DNA of 64,000 nucleotides from Mariniflexile jejuense (GCF_042675665.1 NZ_JBHTJI010000042.1:186001-250000); one strand, 5' to 3'. Positions 25,680 through 34,958 are shown, counted from the first letter of the stretch. Made by a program: numbers and translations. The notes: a model not told the origin generated them from the sequence alone.

Positions 25680-26095
25680 GCCACTAATACACAAATAATT
25701 ATGTCTAACATTATTTATAAAGATGAGAGTTACGCTATTGCTGGTGTTTTATTTGATGTTTATAATAATTTAGGAAGTGGCTTTTCTGAAATAGTTTATA
25801 AAGATGCTATAGAATACGAATTTAAAACTCAAAATATATTATTCCAGAGAGAAAAAGAATTTAAAGTACAATACAAAGATGTGATTTTACCTCATAAATT
25901 CTATGCTGATTTTGTGTTATTTGATAAAATTATTTTAGAAATAAAATCATCAGAAAACTTAAATGATAAACATATTGCTCAATGCATCAATTATTTAAAA
26001 GTATCTAACCTAAAATTAGCTATTTTGGCTAATTTCCATAAAGATTTACTAGACCATAAAAGAATCGTTTTATAAAAAATTCGTGTATTAGTGGC
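25680..26095. repeat. 17-bp inverted repeats bracketing the GxxExxY gene
   Basis: The left arm (25680-25696) is GCCACTAATACACAAAT. The right arm (26079-26095) is the reverse complement of GCCACTAATACACGAAT, so 16 of 17 positions match. The left arm ends 4 nt before the ATG and the right arm starts 3 nt after the stop. Nothing else lies between the arms, so arms plus gene form one 416-bp unit. Confidence 0.8.
25701..26075 (+). CDS. GxxExxY protein (PD-(D/E)XK-like)
   Basis: A 124-aa protein of the GxxExxY family. The naming motif is in LGSGFSEIVYKDA (G-F-S-E-I-V-Y). The centre has YADFVLFDKIILEIKSSE, which fits the D...ExK active site of the PD-(D/E)XK nuclease fold. The end is LKVSNLKLAILANF. 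No biological role is established to my knowledge. It is inserted between tsaC and cca and bounded on both sides by near-perfect inverted repeats, which suggests a small mobile or formerly mobile unit. Confidence 0.87.
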   Translation: MSNIIYKDESYAIAGVLFDVYNNLGSGFSEIVYKDAIEYEFKTQNILFQREKEFKVQYKDVILPHKFYADFVLFDKIILEIKSSENLNDKHIAQCINYLKVSNLKLAILANFHKDLLDHKRIVL

Positions 26096-26104
26096 ATAAA
26101 AAAT

Positions 26105-27523
26105 ATGAATTACAAACAAGCATTACAACACCCCATATTTAAAACAATATCTAAATCTGCCAACCAATTAAATTTAGACAGTTACGTTATTGGTGGTTTT
26201 GTACGCGATTATATTTTAAAACGAGGCACCGCAAAAGATATTGATGTGGTTGCCATTGGTGATGGTATTGAACTAGCTAAACAAGTTGCAAAAAACCTAC
26301 CAACAAAACCTAAAGTTCAGGTTTTTAAAACCTATGGAACTGCAATGCTTCTACATGAAGATATTGAAGTTGAATTTGTTGGCGCTAGAAAAGAATCGTA
26401 CACCGAAGATAGCAGAAACCCAGCTGTAGAAAACGGCACTTTGGAAGACGACCAAAACCGACGCGATTTCACCATAAATGCCTTGGCTTTAGATTTAAAC
26501 GAAGCCAATTTTGGCAACTTACTCGACCCTTTTAATGGCATTCAAGATTTAGAAAACAAAATAATCCGTACACCGTTAAATCCTGATATAACCTATTCAG
26601 ATGATCCGTTAAGAATGATGCGAGCTATTCGATTTGCTACGCAACTTAATTTTGCTATTGAAAAAAATTCTTTAGAAGCCATTACAAGAAATAACGAACG
26701 CATAAAAATAATAACCAACGAACGTATTGTAACAGAACTTAATAAAATTTTGGAAAGCGAAACACCTTCCATTGGTTTTTTACTTTTAGAACAAACAGGA
26801 TTATTACACCATATTTTACCCGAACTTATAGCTTTAAAAGGTATTGATGAAGTTGAAGGCCAACGCCATAAAGATAATTTTTATCACACCTTAGAAGTAG
26901 TTGATAATATAGCTAAAAACACCGATGATTTATGGTTACGTTGGGCAGCATTATTGCACGATATAGGAAAAGCTCCCACAAAAAAATTCAGCAAAAAAGT
27001 AGGTTGGACGTTTCATGGGCATGAGTTTGAAGGCTCAAAAATGGTGTATCGTTTATTCAAACGATTAAAAATGCCTTTGAATGAAAAAATGAAATTCGTT
27101 CAAAAAATGGTATTTATGAGCTCGCGACCAATTGTTTTAGCGAATGATGAAGTTACCGATTCCGCAGTCCGCAGATTGGTGTTTGATGCTGGTGAATTTG
27201 TAGATGATTTAATGACGCTTTGTGAAGCCGACATCACCACTAAAAACCCTAAAAAATTCAATAAATACCATAACAACTTTAAAATTGTTCGTGATAAAAT
27301 TATTGAAGTTGAAGAACGCGACCATGTTAGAAACTTTCAACCGCCCATTTCAGGTGAAGAAATTATGGAAATTTTCAACTTAAAACCTTCAAAAGAAATA
27401 GGCATTATTAAAGAAGCTATAAAAGAAGCTATTTTAGAAGGCGATATTCCTAACGACCATGAAGCAGCTTTTCAACTAATGCTTAAAGAAGGAAAACGTT
27501 TAGGATTAACAATTAACAATTAA
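26105..27523 (+). CDS. cca: CCA tRNA nucleotidyltransferase with HD domain
   Basis: A 472-aa class II nucleotidyltransferase. The head has YVIGGFVRDYILKRGTAKDI with the DxD metal pair (KDIDVVAIGDG), plus RRDFTINALALDL. The neck/body is helical. A C-terminal HD phosphohydrolase domain has WAALLHDIGKAPT and FHGHEFEGS. It adds or repairs the CCA end of tRNAs. This is needed here because the tRNA-Leu gene in this window has no encoded CCA. Its stop lies inside a heptamer tandem repeat. Confidence 0.92.
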   Translation: MNYKQALQHPIFKTISKSANQLNLDSYVIGGFVRDYILKRGTAKDIDVVAIGDGIELAKQVAKNLPTKPKVQVFKTYGTAMLLHEDIEVEFVGARKESYTEDSRNPAVENGTLEDDQNRRDFTINALALDLNEANFGNLLDPFNGIQDLENKIIRTPLNPDITYSDDPLRMMRAIRFATQLNFAIEKNSLEAITRNNERIKIITNERIVTELNKILESETPSIGFLLLEQTGLLHHILPELIALKGIDEVEGQRHKDNFYHTLEVVDNIAKNTDDLWLRWAALLHDIGKAPTKKFSKKVGWTFHGHEFEGSKMVYRLFKRLKMPLNEKMKFVQKMVFMSSRPIVLANDEVTDSAVRRLVFDAGEFVDDLMTLCEADITTKNPKKFNKYHNNFKIVRDKIIEVEERDHVRNFQPPISGEEIMEIFNLKPSKEIGIIKEAIKEAILEGDIPNDHEAAFQLMLKEGKRLGLTINN

Positions 27524-27542
27524 CAATTAACAATTAACAATA
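27505..27542. repeat. AATTAAC heptamer tandem repeat, about 5 copies
   Basis: Consecutive AATTAAC units run through the cca stop codon (27521-27523) into the spacer before ctaA. The last codons of cca (Thr-Ile-Asn-Asn-stop) are made by the repeat, so its copy number would not alter the protein before the stop. Confidence 0.85.
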
Positions 27543-27562
27543 TTAGCTTATTTGTGGACAAC

Positions 27563-28579
27563 ATGAAAAAAGATAACAAAAAAGTAATTTACTGGTTATT
27601 AACGGGTTGCTTACTTATTTTTAGTATGGTAGTTATAGGAGGTATTACAAGATTAACCCACTCTGGCTTGTCTATTTCAAACTACAAATTAATTTCAGGA
27701 ACACTTCCGCCTATGAATGAAACCGAATGGCACGAAGCTTTCAATTTATACAAACAATACCCTGAATACCAAAAACTTAACAACCATTTCAATCTTCAAG
27801 ATTTTAAAGATATTTATTTTTGGGAATGGTTACACCGCTTAATTGGTAGAATGATTGGTTTGGTTTTCTTAATACCATTTTTATACTTTTTGGCTACCAA
27901 ACAACTTACAAAATCAACTATTAAAAAATCCATTATTTTACTTTGTATGGGTGCATTTCAAGGTTTTATGGGTTGGTATATGGTAAAAAGTGGTTTGGTT
28001 AACAACCCAGATGTTAGTCATTACCGTTTAGCAGCACATTTAACAACTGCTTTTTTAACCTTTGCATATACGTTTTGGGTAGCTTTAGATTTAATATTTC
28101 CAACTAATAAAGAAATTAACCTCAAATTTAGAAATTTAGTACGTTGGGGACTTGCCATTTTAATGATTCAAATTATTTATGGTGCATTTGTAGCTGGTTT
28201 AGATGCTGGTTTTATACATAACCATTGGCCAATGATGAGTGAAGGCAAATTTATGCACCAAACCGTTTACATAGAACAAACACCGCTTTACAAAAACTTT
28301 ATAGAAGGAAAAAGTGGTGTACAATTTGTACACAGAACACTTGCTTATATTGTGGTGTTATTCATCATAATTATTTGGCAAAAATCAAAAAAACTAAGCC
28401 TTACTAAAATGCAAACTAACGGCATAAATAGCTTATTAATAATGGTAATTATTCAATTTTTACTAGGTGTTTTTACTATTTTATTGCACGTTCCTGTATG
28501 GTTGGGTGTTGTACATCAAGTAGGTGCGTTTTTCTTGTTAAGTACCATGATATTTACTTTACATCGTTTTTCAAAATAA
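27563..28579 (+). CDS. ctaA: Heme A synthase (COX15/CtaA)
   Basis: A 338-aa membrane protein. I prefer the ATG at 27563 over the GTG three codons earlier. About eight hydrophobic segments are visible, in two related four-helix halves. The first has GGITRLTHSGLSISNYK and WEWLHRLIGRMIGLVFL (heme-ligand His); the second has VQFVHRTLAYIVVLFI and VWLGVVHQVGAFFLLS. It oxidises the C8 methyl of heme O to make heme A for cytochrome oxidase. No ctaB is adjacent. Confidence 0.9.
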   Translation: MKKDNKKVIYWLLTGCLLIFSMVVIGGITRLTHSGLSISNYKLISGTLPPMNETEWHEAFNLYKQYPEYQKLNNHFNLQDFKDIYFWEWLHRLIGRMIGLVFLIPFLYFLATKQLTKSTIKKSIILLCMGAFQGFMGWYMVKSGLVNNPDVSHYRLAAHLTTAFLTFAYTFWVALDLIFPTNKEINLKFRNLVRWGLAILMIQIIYGAFVAGLDAGFIHNHWPMMSEGKFMHQTVYIEQTPLYKNFIEGKSGVQFVHRTLAYIVVLFIIIIWQKSKKLSLTKMQTNGINSLLIMVIIQFLLGVFTILLHVPVWLGVVHQVGAFFLLSTMIFTLHRFSK

Positions 28580-28592
28580 TTTAAAAAAAACA

Positions 28593-28600
28593 TACATTTG
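28593..28600 (+). promoter_or_regulatory. -7 box before the pRiA4b-like gene
   Basis: TACATTTG fits TAnnTTTG, 17 nt before the ATG at 28618 and 13 nt past the ctaA stop. Confidence 0.4.
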
Positions 28601-28617
28601 CAAAATATTATTTTACC

Positions 28618-29139
28618 ATGATTTACAGATTTAGAGTTATACTTGATAACGATGTTGACGATGATGTGTTTCGCGATTTAGAAATTCGTGAAACCGACAC
28701 ACTAGAAGATTTACACAACATAATCACGCAATCTTTTGGGTTTGATGGTAGTGAAATGGCTTCATTTTATTTAAGTGATAACCAATGGAATCAAGGTGAA
28801 GAAATATCATTATTCGATTTAAGTGATGACGAAGAAGGTTCTGCACGTTTAATGAGTGAAACTGCCATTAATGACGTGGTTCATGAAATGCAAACAAAAC
28901 TAATTTATGTTTACGACTTTTTAAGTATGTGGACGTTTTTTGTAGAACTAGCCGAAATTGTTGAAGAATCAACTGGTGTAGATTACCCAAATGTAATGTT
29001 TATTCACGGGCAAATTCCAGACACAGCTCCTGAAAAAGACTTCGATTTTGAAGAAGACTTTGACGATTTTAATGAATTTGACGACGACTTAGATATTGAA
29101 GATTACGACAACCTAGATTTTGACGAAAACTGGAACTAA
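28618..29139 (+). CDS. pRiA4b ORF-3-like protein with acidic tail
   Basis: A 173-aa protein. Residues 1-135 match the plasmid pRiA4b ORF-3-like fold (YRFRVILDNDVDDDVFRDLE, LYKLEIH-type strand pattern, VYDFLSMWTFFVEL). Databases often call such proteins IS1096-passenger TnpR-family, a name with no functional support here; no resolvase motif is present. The last ~35 residues are almost all Asp, Glu, Phe and Asn (DFEEDFDDFNEFDDDLDIED). Function is unknown. It is in a normal chromosomal setting with a -7 box just upstream. Confidence 0.75.
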   Translation: MIYRFRVILDNDVDDDVFRDLEIRETDTLEDLHNIITQSFGFDGSEMASFYLSDNQWNQGEEISLFDLSDDEEGSARLMSETAINDVVHEMQTKLIYVYDFLSMWTFFVELAEIVEESTGVDYPNVMFIHGQIPDTAPEKDFDFEEDFDDFNEFDDDLDIEDYDNLDFDENWN

Positions 29140-29149
29140 AAACCAATTA

Positions 29150-30211
29150 CTAAAAACTACCTTTAGGCTTCACGTTTTCATAATTCTGATTTAAAAAATT
29201 TAAAGCATTTTTTAGTATTTCACCCATATTTTTACAGCGCTTAAATTTTTTATCTTTTGTGTAGTTATAAATGGTATGCTTCAACAAATCTACATATTCA
29301 TCATTCGAAATATTATCCTCTGACATGCTTTCCAAAAGTTTATCAATTCTGTCATGATAACTTTTTAAACGCTTCACTAAAATAGAGCGTTCTTCAATTT
29401 TATATTGATCTATTGATAGTTTTTGAAAAGTTTCAGATACCAATTCAACCATTTTTAAATTCTCTTTAAAAAACTGAGGTCTGTAAATATTAAATTTCCC
29501 TTCGTAAGATTGTTGATCAAAATCAATAGCACGTATTTTATAAACCACTTGATCAAAATCGTGTGTAGGCACAATAACATAGTTGTATGAACGCATATCG
29601 CCCAAAAGCCTAATCATACAACGCTCATTAAACTTAACAAACTCTTTAGCTATTTGCGATTTCTCCAATTTATCACACTTAGGTAAAAACTTTTTAATAA
29701 ACTCATCACCTGGAATACCAGAAATATGTTCCTCAATTAGCGTATCCTTATAAACTAAAAAATTTAAATTGTAAGGCGATAACATATGCTCTAACTCCAA
29801 ACCATAAATTCTAGACGCATCGGCAGTTTTAATATAGAAATACGTAAAATTATCATTCAAAATATTTCTAACTTTTATTCTAAAAGGTTTCGAATTTCCA
29901 AACGTACAATAGTCAATAGCATCAACACTTAAAAATGGCAACGTATTTTCATTACCATCAGAATGTAAAATAGTATATACTTTTTTAAGCGACAATTCAA
30001 TTTCGGCACGCTCAAACTCATTGTAATACACCCTAATCCAAAGCGTATCATTTTCATCCTTATCATAAACCACAATCGACCCTTGAAAACGCAACAAATC
30101 ATCATAAAAAATAGGAAGTTTTATATTTCTATTATATCTAGACAAATAGTCGCTTAACTTATCAGTAATAGAGTAAGACGGTTTTCTTTTAGAAATTTTT
30201 AAATCGTTCAT
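29150..30211 (-). CDS. Conserved protein of unknown function, kinase-like features
   Basis: A 353-aa soluble protein with no signal peptide or membrane segment. The N-terminal ~150 residues are strand-rich. The middle contains RLLGDMRSYNYVIVPTHDFD and KIRAIDFDQQSYEGKF. This is a D..x..N-then-IDFD order, reminiscent of the catalytic loop and metal site of protein-kinase-like folds. The C-terminal third is helical and basic. I cannot name the family; the kinase idea is only a pattern resemblance. It converges with the acidic pRiA4b-like gene, 10 nt apart. Confidence 0.6.
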   Translation of the reverse strand: MNDLKISKRKPSYSITDKLSDYLSRYNRNIKLPIFYDDLLRFQGSIVVYDKDENDTLWIRVYYNEFERAEIELSLKKVYTILHSDGNENTLPFLSVDAIDYCTFGNSKPFRIKVRNILNDNFTYFYIKTADASRIYGLELEHMLSPYNLNFLVYKDTLIEEHISGIPGDEFIKKFLPKCDKLEKSQIAKEFVKFNERCMIRLLGDMRSYNYVIVPTHDFDQVVYKIRAIDFDQQSYEGKFNIYRPQFFKENLKMVELVSETFQKLSIDQYKIEERSILVKRLKSYHDRIDKLLESMSEDNISNDEYVDLLKHTIYNYTKDKKFKRCKNMGEILKNALNFLNQNYENVKPKGSF

Positions 30212-30244
30212 AAAATAAAGTATTATTCAAAAATAGCAATTTTT

Positions 30245-30331
30245 AGGGCGTTACCACAAGGGTCGGGCTATACGTTGCAATCTTTTTGTTCGTACCTCAC
30301 AAAAAGGATTTCCACTACTATCCCTAACGCA
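30245..30331. repeat. REP-like palindromic intergenic element
   Basis: About 87 bp. Outer arms are GGGCGTTACC (30246) and CCCTAACGC (30322-30330), sharing GCGTTA as an inverted pair. The inner hairpin is AATCTTTTTGT with ACAAAAAGGATT, 11 bp with one extra base. It is richer in G and C than its flanks. I recall closely similar elements scattered between genes in many Flavobacteriaceae genomes. Only one copy was seen here. Confidence 0.6.
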
Positions 30332-30440
30332 ACACAAAATACACTTATTTTTTTTAAAGATGTAACAAAACACATACACTTTCGTCTTACATTTGAAGCT
30401 AACCAAAACAGAATCTGTATTCTAATTAAAATTTTCAAAT

Positions 30441-31337
30441 TTGGAACCAATACTAACAATTAACAACCTAACAAAAAAATTTGGGCATTTAACAGCAGTA
30501 AGCCACTTATCGTTTACCATAAACAAAGGCAATGTATATGGTATTTTAGGGCCAAATGGCAGCGGAAAATCTACCACATTAGGCATTGTATTAAACGTTG
30601 TAAACAAAACCAGTGGCGATTTTAAATGGTTTAATGGTACAACAACAACGCACGACGCATTAAAAAAAGTAGGTGCTATTATAGAGCGTCCAAACTTTTA
30701 CCCATACATGTCTGCAACCCAAAACTTAAAATTAGTTTGCAAAATAAAAGGTGTCGATTTTAATAAAATTAACGAAAAACTAGAAGTTGTTGGTCTTTTA
30801 GAACGAAAAGACAGCAAATTCAGTACCTATTCTTTAGGTATGAAACAACGTTTAGCCATTGCTTCTGCTCTACTTAACGACCCAGAAATTTTAATTCTAG
30901 ATGAGCCAACCAATGGTTTAGACCCACAAGGTATTCATCAAATACGCGAAATTATAAAACAAATAGCTGCCAAAGGCACAACCATATTATTAGCATCGCA
31001 TTTACTAGATGAAGTAGAAAAAGTATGTTCACACGTAGTGGTTTTAAGAAAAGGTGTAAAATTATATTCTGGCAGAGTAGACGAAATGATTTCCAGTCAT
31101 GGTTTTTTCGAACTAAAAACAAACAATCAGGAAGCACTTATAAAACTTATAGAAAACAATCCTGCTTTCGGAAAAATTAAAGTAACAGATACCTTAGTAA
31201 CTGCCTTTTTGAATGAACCCATGAAATCGGATGAACTTAACAAATTACTTTTTGAAAACGGCATCATCCTAACCCATTTAGTACAACGTAAAGAAAGTTT
31301 AGAAGAACAATTTTTACAATTAACAGATACTATTTAA
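30441..31337 (+). CDS. ABC transporter ATP-binding protein
   Basis: A 298-aa ATPase. Walker A is GILGPNGSGKST, the signature is YSLGMKQRLAIASAL, Walker B is EILILDEPTNGLDPQG, and the H-loop is ASHLLDEVE. It starts at a TTG (30441); there is no ATG in frame before the Walker A region and the N-terminus MEPILTINNLTKKFG is complete. The C-terminal ~75 residues are an extension typical of drug/bacitracin-type exporters. The permease follows 19 nt downstream; together they form an exporter of unknown substrate. Confidence 0.92.
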   Translation: MEPILTINNLTKKFGHLTAVSHLSFTINKGNVYGILGPNGSGKSTTLGIVLNVVNKTSGDFKWFNGTTTTHDALKKVGAIIERPNFYPYMSATQNLKLVCKIKGVDFNKINEKLEVVGLLERKDSKFSTYSLGMKQRLAIASALLNDPEILILDEPTNGLDPQGIHQIREIIKQIAAKGTTILLASHLLDEVEKVCSHVVVLRKGVKLYSGRVDEMISSHGFFELKTNNQEALIKLIENNPAFGKIKVTDTLVTAFLNEPMKSDELNKLLFENGIILTHLVQRKESLEEQFLQLTDTI

Positions 31338-31356
31338 CACTACCAAAACCAACCAC

Positions 31357-32181
31357 ATGTTCCGACTTTTAAATTTAGAATTACAAAAACTTTTACTAAG
31401 TAGAACTAGTAAAATACTAATATTCATTTCTTTTATTTTACCATTTTTTGTTATTCTACTTTCATCATTAAAAATAAATGTTTTTGGCTTTTTCACTTTA
31501 GAATTGGGTGAATTAGGCATTTTTAACTTCCCAATAATTTGGCATTTAACAACCTTTTTTGCCTCTCAATTTAAATTCTTTTTTGCTATTGTAGTAGTAA
31601 GCATGATTGGTAATGAATACAGTAATAAAACCCTAAAACAAAACCTAATTGATGGCTTAAGCAAAAAGGAATTTATTTTATCAAAATTCTACACCATTGT
31701 ATTTTTCTCTTTGGTTTCAACTGTATTAATTTGTCTTATTTCAATTTGTATAGGTTTATACTATTCAAGCTATAATGAAATATCAATAATTTTACGAGAA
31801 ACCAATTTTTTAGTAGCCTACTTTGTAAAACTTTTAGGCTTTTTTAGTTTATGCTTATTTTTAGGAATGCTTGTAAAACGTTCTGCATTTGCGTTAGCAT
31901 TTTTATTTATATTATTTATTTTAGAATGGATAACTTTTGGAATAATTACATGGAAATTTGATATACATATTGCAGAAAAAATTCAAAATGTTTTCCCTTT
32001 AAAATCTATGTATAAATTGATTGATCAACCATTTCAACGAATAGCAATGACTAAGTTTCCAGACAAGGCAAATTTAGCTTACGACTATGCTGTGCATTGG
32101 TACGAAATAGCCATTGTTTTAGGTTGGACAGCCTTATTTATCTTTTTATCGTACACTTTGTTAAAAAAGCGTGATTTGTAA
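31357..32181 (+). CDS. ABC transporter permease (ABC-2 type)
   Basis: A 274-aa protein with about six membrane segments: ILIFISFILPFFVILLSS, FFAIVVVSMIGNEYSN, TIVFFSLVSTVLICLISICI, VKLLGFFSLCLFLGMLV, FALAFLFILFILEWITFGII and IAIVLGWTALFIFLSYTLL. The layout fits ABC-2-type exporter permeases such as BcrB/NatB. It is coupled to the ATPase upstream. Substrate unknown. Confidence 0.82.
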   Translation: MFRLLNLELQKLLLSRTSKILIFISFILPFFVILLSSLKINVFGFFTLELGELGIFNFPIIWHLTTFFASQFKFFFAIVVVSMIGNEYSNKTLKQNLIDGLSKKEFILSKFYTIVFFSLVSTVLICLISICIGLYYSSYNEISIILRETNFLVAYFVKLLGFFSLCLFLGMLVKRSAFALAFLFILFILEWITFGIITWKFDIHIAEKIQNVFPLKSMYKLIDQPFQRIAMTKFPDKANLAYDYAVHWYEIAIVLGWTALFIFLSYTLLKKRDL

Positions 32182-32205
32182 TATCTTTTAATAGATTTGC
32201 TATGT

Positions 32206-34932
32206 ATGGTAAAAAATGTAGTAGCAGTTATAATTTTGTTTTCTGTTTTTTTTGGTTATAGCCAAAAAGAAGCATCCAATTGGTATTTTGGAGATAATGC
32301 AGGTATTCGTTTTAATAATGATGGTACAGTTTCAGAATTAAAAAATGGGCAATTAAGCACTATTGAAGGTTGCACAACTATTTCTGATGCTAATGGTGAT
32401 TTATTATTTTATACAGATGGCGTAACGGTTTATAATAAAAACCACCAAGCTATGTCTAACGGTTTTGGGCTTTATGGAGATCCATCCAGTACACAATCTG
32501 CAATAGTAATTCCTCAACCAAACAATCCTAATTTATATTACATTTTCACTGTTGACACTACTGTTCAAGACGACCCCAATTATGGTTTTAATTACTCTGT
32601 TGTAGATATGACATTAAATGGCGGTTTAGGAAATGTAACCATTAAAAACAGTAACTTACTTCCGCTTAGTTCAGAAAAAGTTACCGCTGTGGTAAAAGAT
32701 TGTGTAAGTCAATCTATCTGGATTATTACTTTAGCTCATAATAGCACAATTCAAGACGATTATTATGACACCTTTTTTGCTTATGAAGTTAGTAATACAG
32801 GTTTAAATACCACTCCTATTACGTCTAAAACATCAAATATTGTAGATGGCAGAGGTTACTTAAAATTTTCACCTGATGGAACAAAATTAGCAAGTGCAAA
32901 TACCCCCGCTGGATTATTTATTTACGACTTTGATAAAACCACAGGTATTGTTAGTAATGAAAAAAATATAGCCATTAACTTTTCGTTAAACGGTCAAAAA
33001 CCACAAATTTCTTATGGCTTAGAGTTTTCTCAAAATAACGAATTGTTATATGTTACAACATATTATCAAACCAATCGAAATGAAGGCAACAACCCTGCCG
33101 CCCAATACGGTGCTTTATTACAGTATAATTTAACAGCAGCAAACATTAGTAGTAGTGAATTTGTTGTAGACCATAGACAAACCTACAGAGGCGGTTTACA
33201 ATTAGGCCCAAATGGGAAAATTTACCGAACAATGAATACCAACTACAACCAAGGTTTGCCATATTTATCTGTTATAAACGAACCTAACAATATTGGGGCA
33301 GCTTGTAACTATGTAAATAACAGCCTTGTTTTAAGTAACAATGCCAGACAAGGTTTGCCTCCTTTTATAACATCTTTTTTTTCAGAAAAAATTGATATTA
33401 TTGGTAACCAAGCAAAATCTATCGAGTTGTTTTTATGCGATGGCGATACTTATATGCTAAAATCGCCTGAAATAGCTGGAGCTACTTATGAGTGGACTTA
33501 TAATGGTACACCAATTACAAATAACACCTTTGAATTAGAAGTGACTCAAAGTGGTTTATACGAAGTATTCATAGACCGAAACATCAATGAATGTGATAAA
33601 ACACTTCAAGGTGTAGCAAATGTTACCTATAACCCAAACCCTATTGCATACAACTATACTTTAACACAATGTGACGAAGATGGCATTCTTGGAGGTATAA
33701 CACGCATTAATTTAAATCAAGCTTCAAGCTATTTAACTGGCAATATTTCTGGACTTTCAACCTTATTTTACAGTGATGCTGCAAGATTAAATGAAATAAC
33801 AAACCCTGAAGCTTATGAGTTTAATGCTGATAACCCATTACCTATTTACGTAAAAGTTATAAATGATAAAACCGCTTGTTTTGATTTTTCAATATTAACC
33901 CTAAACGTTAGCATTACTCAAATTGAAACCTTTACACCAACACCTTTATGCGATGAATTAGGTTCTGAAGATGGCATAAACACTTTCAATTTAGATACTA
34001 TTACAAACAATATACAAACAGCAAATAATTTTAATTTTCCAATTACCTATTTTGAAACTTACGACGATGCATTATTAGAAAAAAACAGTCTAGGAACTAC
34101 TTACAAAAACACAAAACCCTACTTACAAACTATTTTTGCGCGTATAGAAAACGATAATAAATGTTACGGCATTAGCAAAGTAAACTTAGTAGTAAACAAA
34201 CTACCTAATATTGAAAGTACCAGTGAAAGTTTATATTGTTTGAATAACTTCCCAAAAACTATAACACTAAACGCAGGTATAGTAAATGATTCGCCTAATA
34301 ATTACACCTACAATTGGTCTACAGGTGAAAGTTCATATGAAATTAAAATAAACCAAACTGGTATATATAGTGTAACCATTACAAATGCCAACGGCTGTTC
34401 AAAAACTAGTACAATTACAGTAAACCCATCAAATATAGCAACAATTGAAAGTATTAAAGTTGAAGATGTTACAACTCAAAACAACACTATTACCGTTTTA
34501 GTGTCTGGTGAAGGTATTTATGAATATGCTTTATATGATGAAAATGAAATTCTTGTAACACCATACCAAGAAAGCAACTATTTTGAAAATATAAAACCCG
34601 GTATTTACAGTGTATTTGTAAAGGATGTTAAAAATAATTGTGGTGAAGTACCAGAAAAAGTATCGGTTATAGGTTATCCAAAGTATTTTACACCAAATGG
34701 CGATGGCTATAATGATACTTGGCAAATTTATGGTGTTTCTAGCATGTTTCAACCAAATACAAAAATTCAAATTTTTAACAGATTTGGCAAATTAATGAAA
34801 GAAATTAGTCCATTAAGAGAAGGCTGGAACGGAATAATTAATGGTGAAATTGTGCCAGCAGACGATTATTGGTTTACAGTAAAACTTCAAGATGGTAGAA
34901 TATTTAAGAATCATTTTAGTTTAAAACGTTAA
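32206..34932 (+). CDS. T9SS type B secreted protein, 908 aa
   Basis: The ATG at 32206 opens a signal peptide (VKNVVAVIILFSVFFGYSQ). The next ~370 residues look like a beta-propeller-type domain, beginning with NWYFGDNAGIRF. Then come two units of the CD-x-DG-...-FNL repeat also seen in the next two genes (about residues 485-665), an Ig-like segment, and the type IX secretion type B sorting domain (YPKYFTPNGDGYNDTWQIYG ... GRIFKNHFSLKR). The mature protein should be exported by the type IX system and displayed or released. A TAnnTTTG box at 32192-32199 ends 6 nt before the ATG. Confidence 0.85.
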   Translation: MVKNVVAVIILFSVFFGYSQKEASNWYFGDNAGIRFNNDGTVSELKNGQLSTIEGCTTISDANGDLLFYTDGVTVYNKNHQAMSNGFGLYGDPSSTQSAIVIPQPNNPNLYYIFTVDTTVQDDPNYGFNYSVVDMTLNGGLGNVTIKNSNLLPLSSEKVTAVVKDCVSQSIWIITLAHNSTIQDDYYDTFFAYEVSNTGLNTTPITSKTSNIVDGRGYLKFSPDGTKLASANTPAGLFIYDFDKTTGIVSNEKNIAINFSLNGQKPQISYGLEFSQNNELLYVTTYYQTNRNEGNNPAAQYGALLQYNLTAANISSSEFVVDHRQTYRGGLQLGPNGKIYRTMNTNYNQGLPYLSVINEPNNIGAACNYVNNSLVLSNNARQGLPPFITSFFSEKIDIIGNQAKSIELFLCDGDTYMLKSPEIAGATYEWTYNGTPITNNTFELEVTQSGLYEVFIDRNINECDKTLQGVANVTYNPNPIAYNYTLTQCDEDGILGGITRINLNQASSYLTGNISGLSTLFYSDAARLNEITNPEAYEFNADNPLPIYVKVINDKTACFDFSILTLNVSITQIETFTPTPLCDELGSEDGINTFNLDTITNNIQTANNFNFPITYFETYDDALLEKNSLGTTYKNTKPYLQTIFARIENDNKCYGISKVNLVVNKLPNIESTSESLYCLNNFPKTITLNAGIVNDSPNNYTYNWSTGESSYEIKINQTGIYSVTITNANGCSKTSTITVNPSNIATIESIKVEDVTTQNNTITVLVSGEGIYEYALYDENEILVTPYQESNYFENIKPGIYSVFVKDVKNNCGEVPEKVSVIGYPKYFTPNGDGYNDTWQIYGVSSMFQPNTKIQIFNRFGKLMKEISPLREGWNGIINGEIVPADDYWFTVKLQDGRIFKNHFSLKR

Positions 34933-34958
34933 AATAATACTCAAAAACAATTAAAAAC

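Noticed and set aside
28618..29139. Transposon passenger or resolvase (IS1096 TnpR) as the database-style name suggests
   Set aside because: No resolvase catalytic motif, no terminal repeats and no transposase nearby. Treated as a pRiA4b ORF-3-like protein of unknown role.
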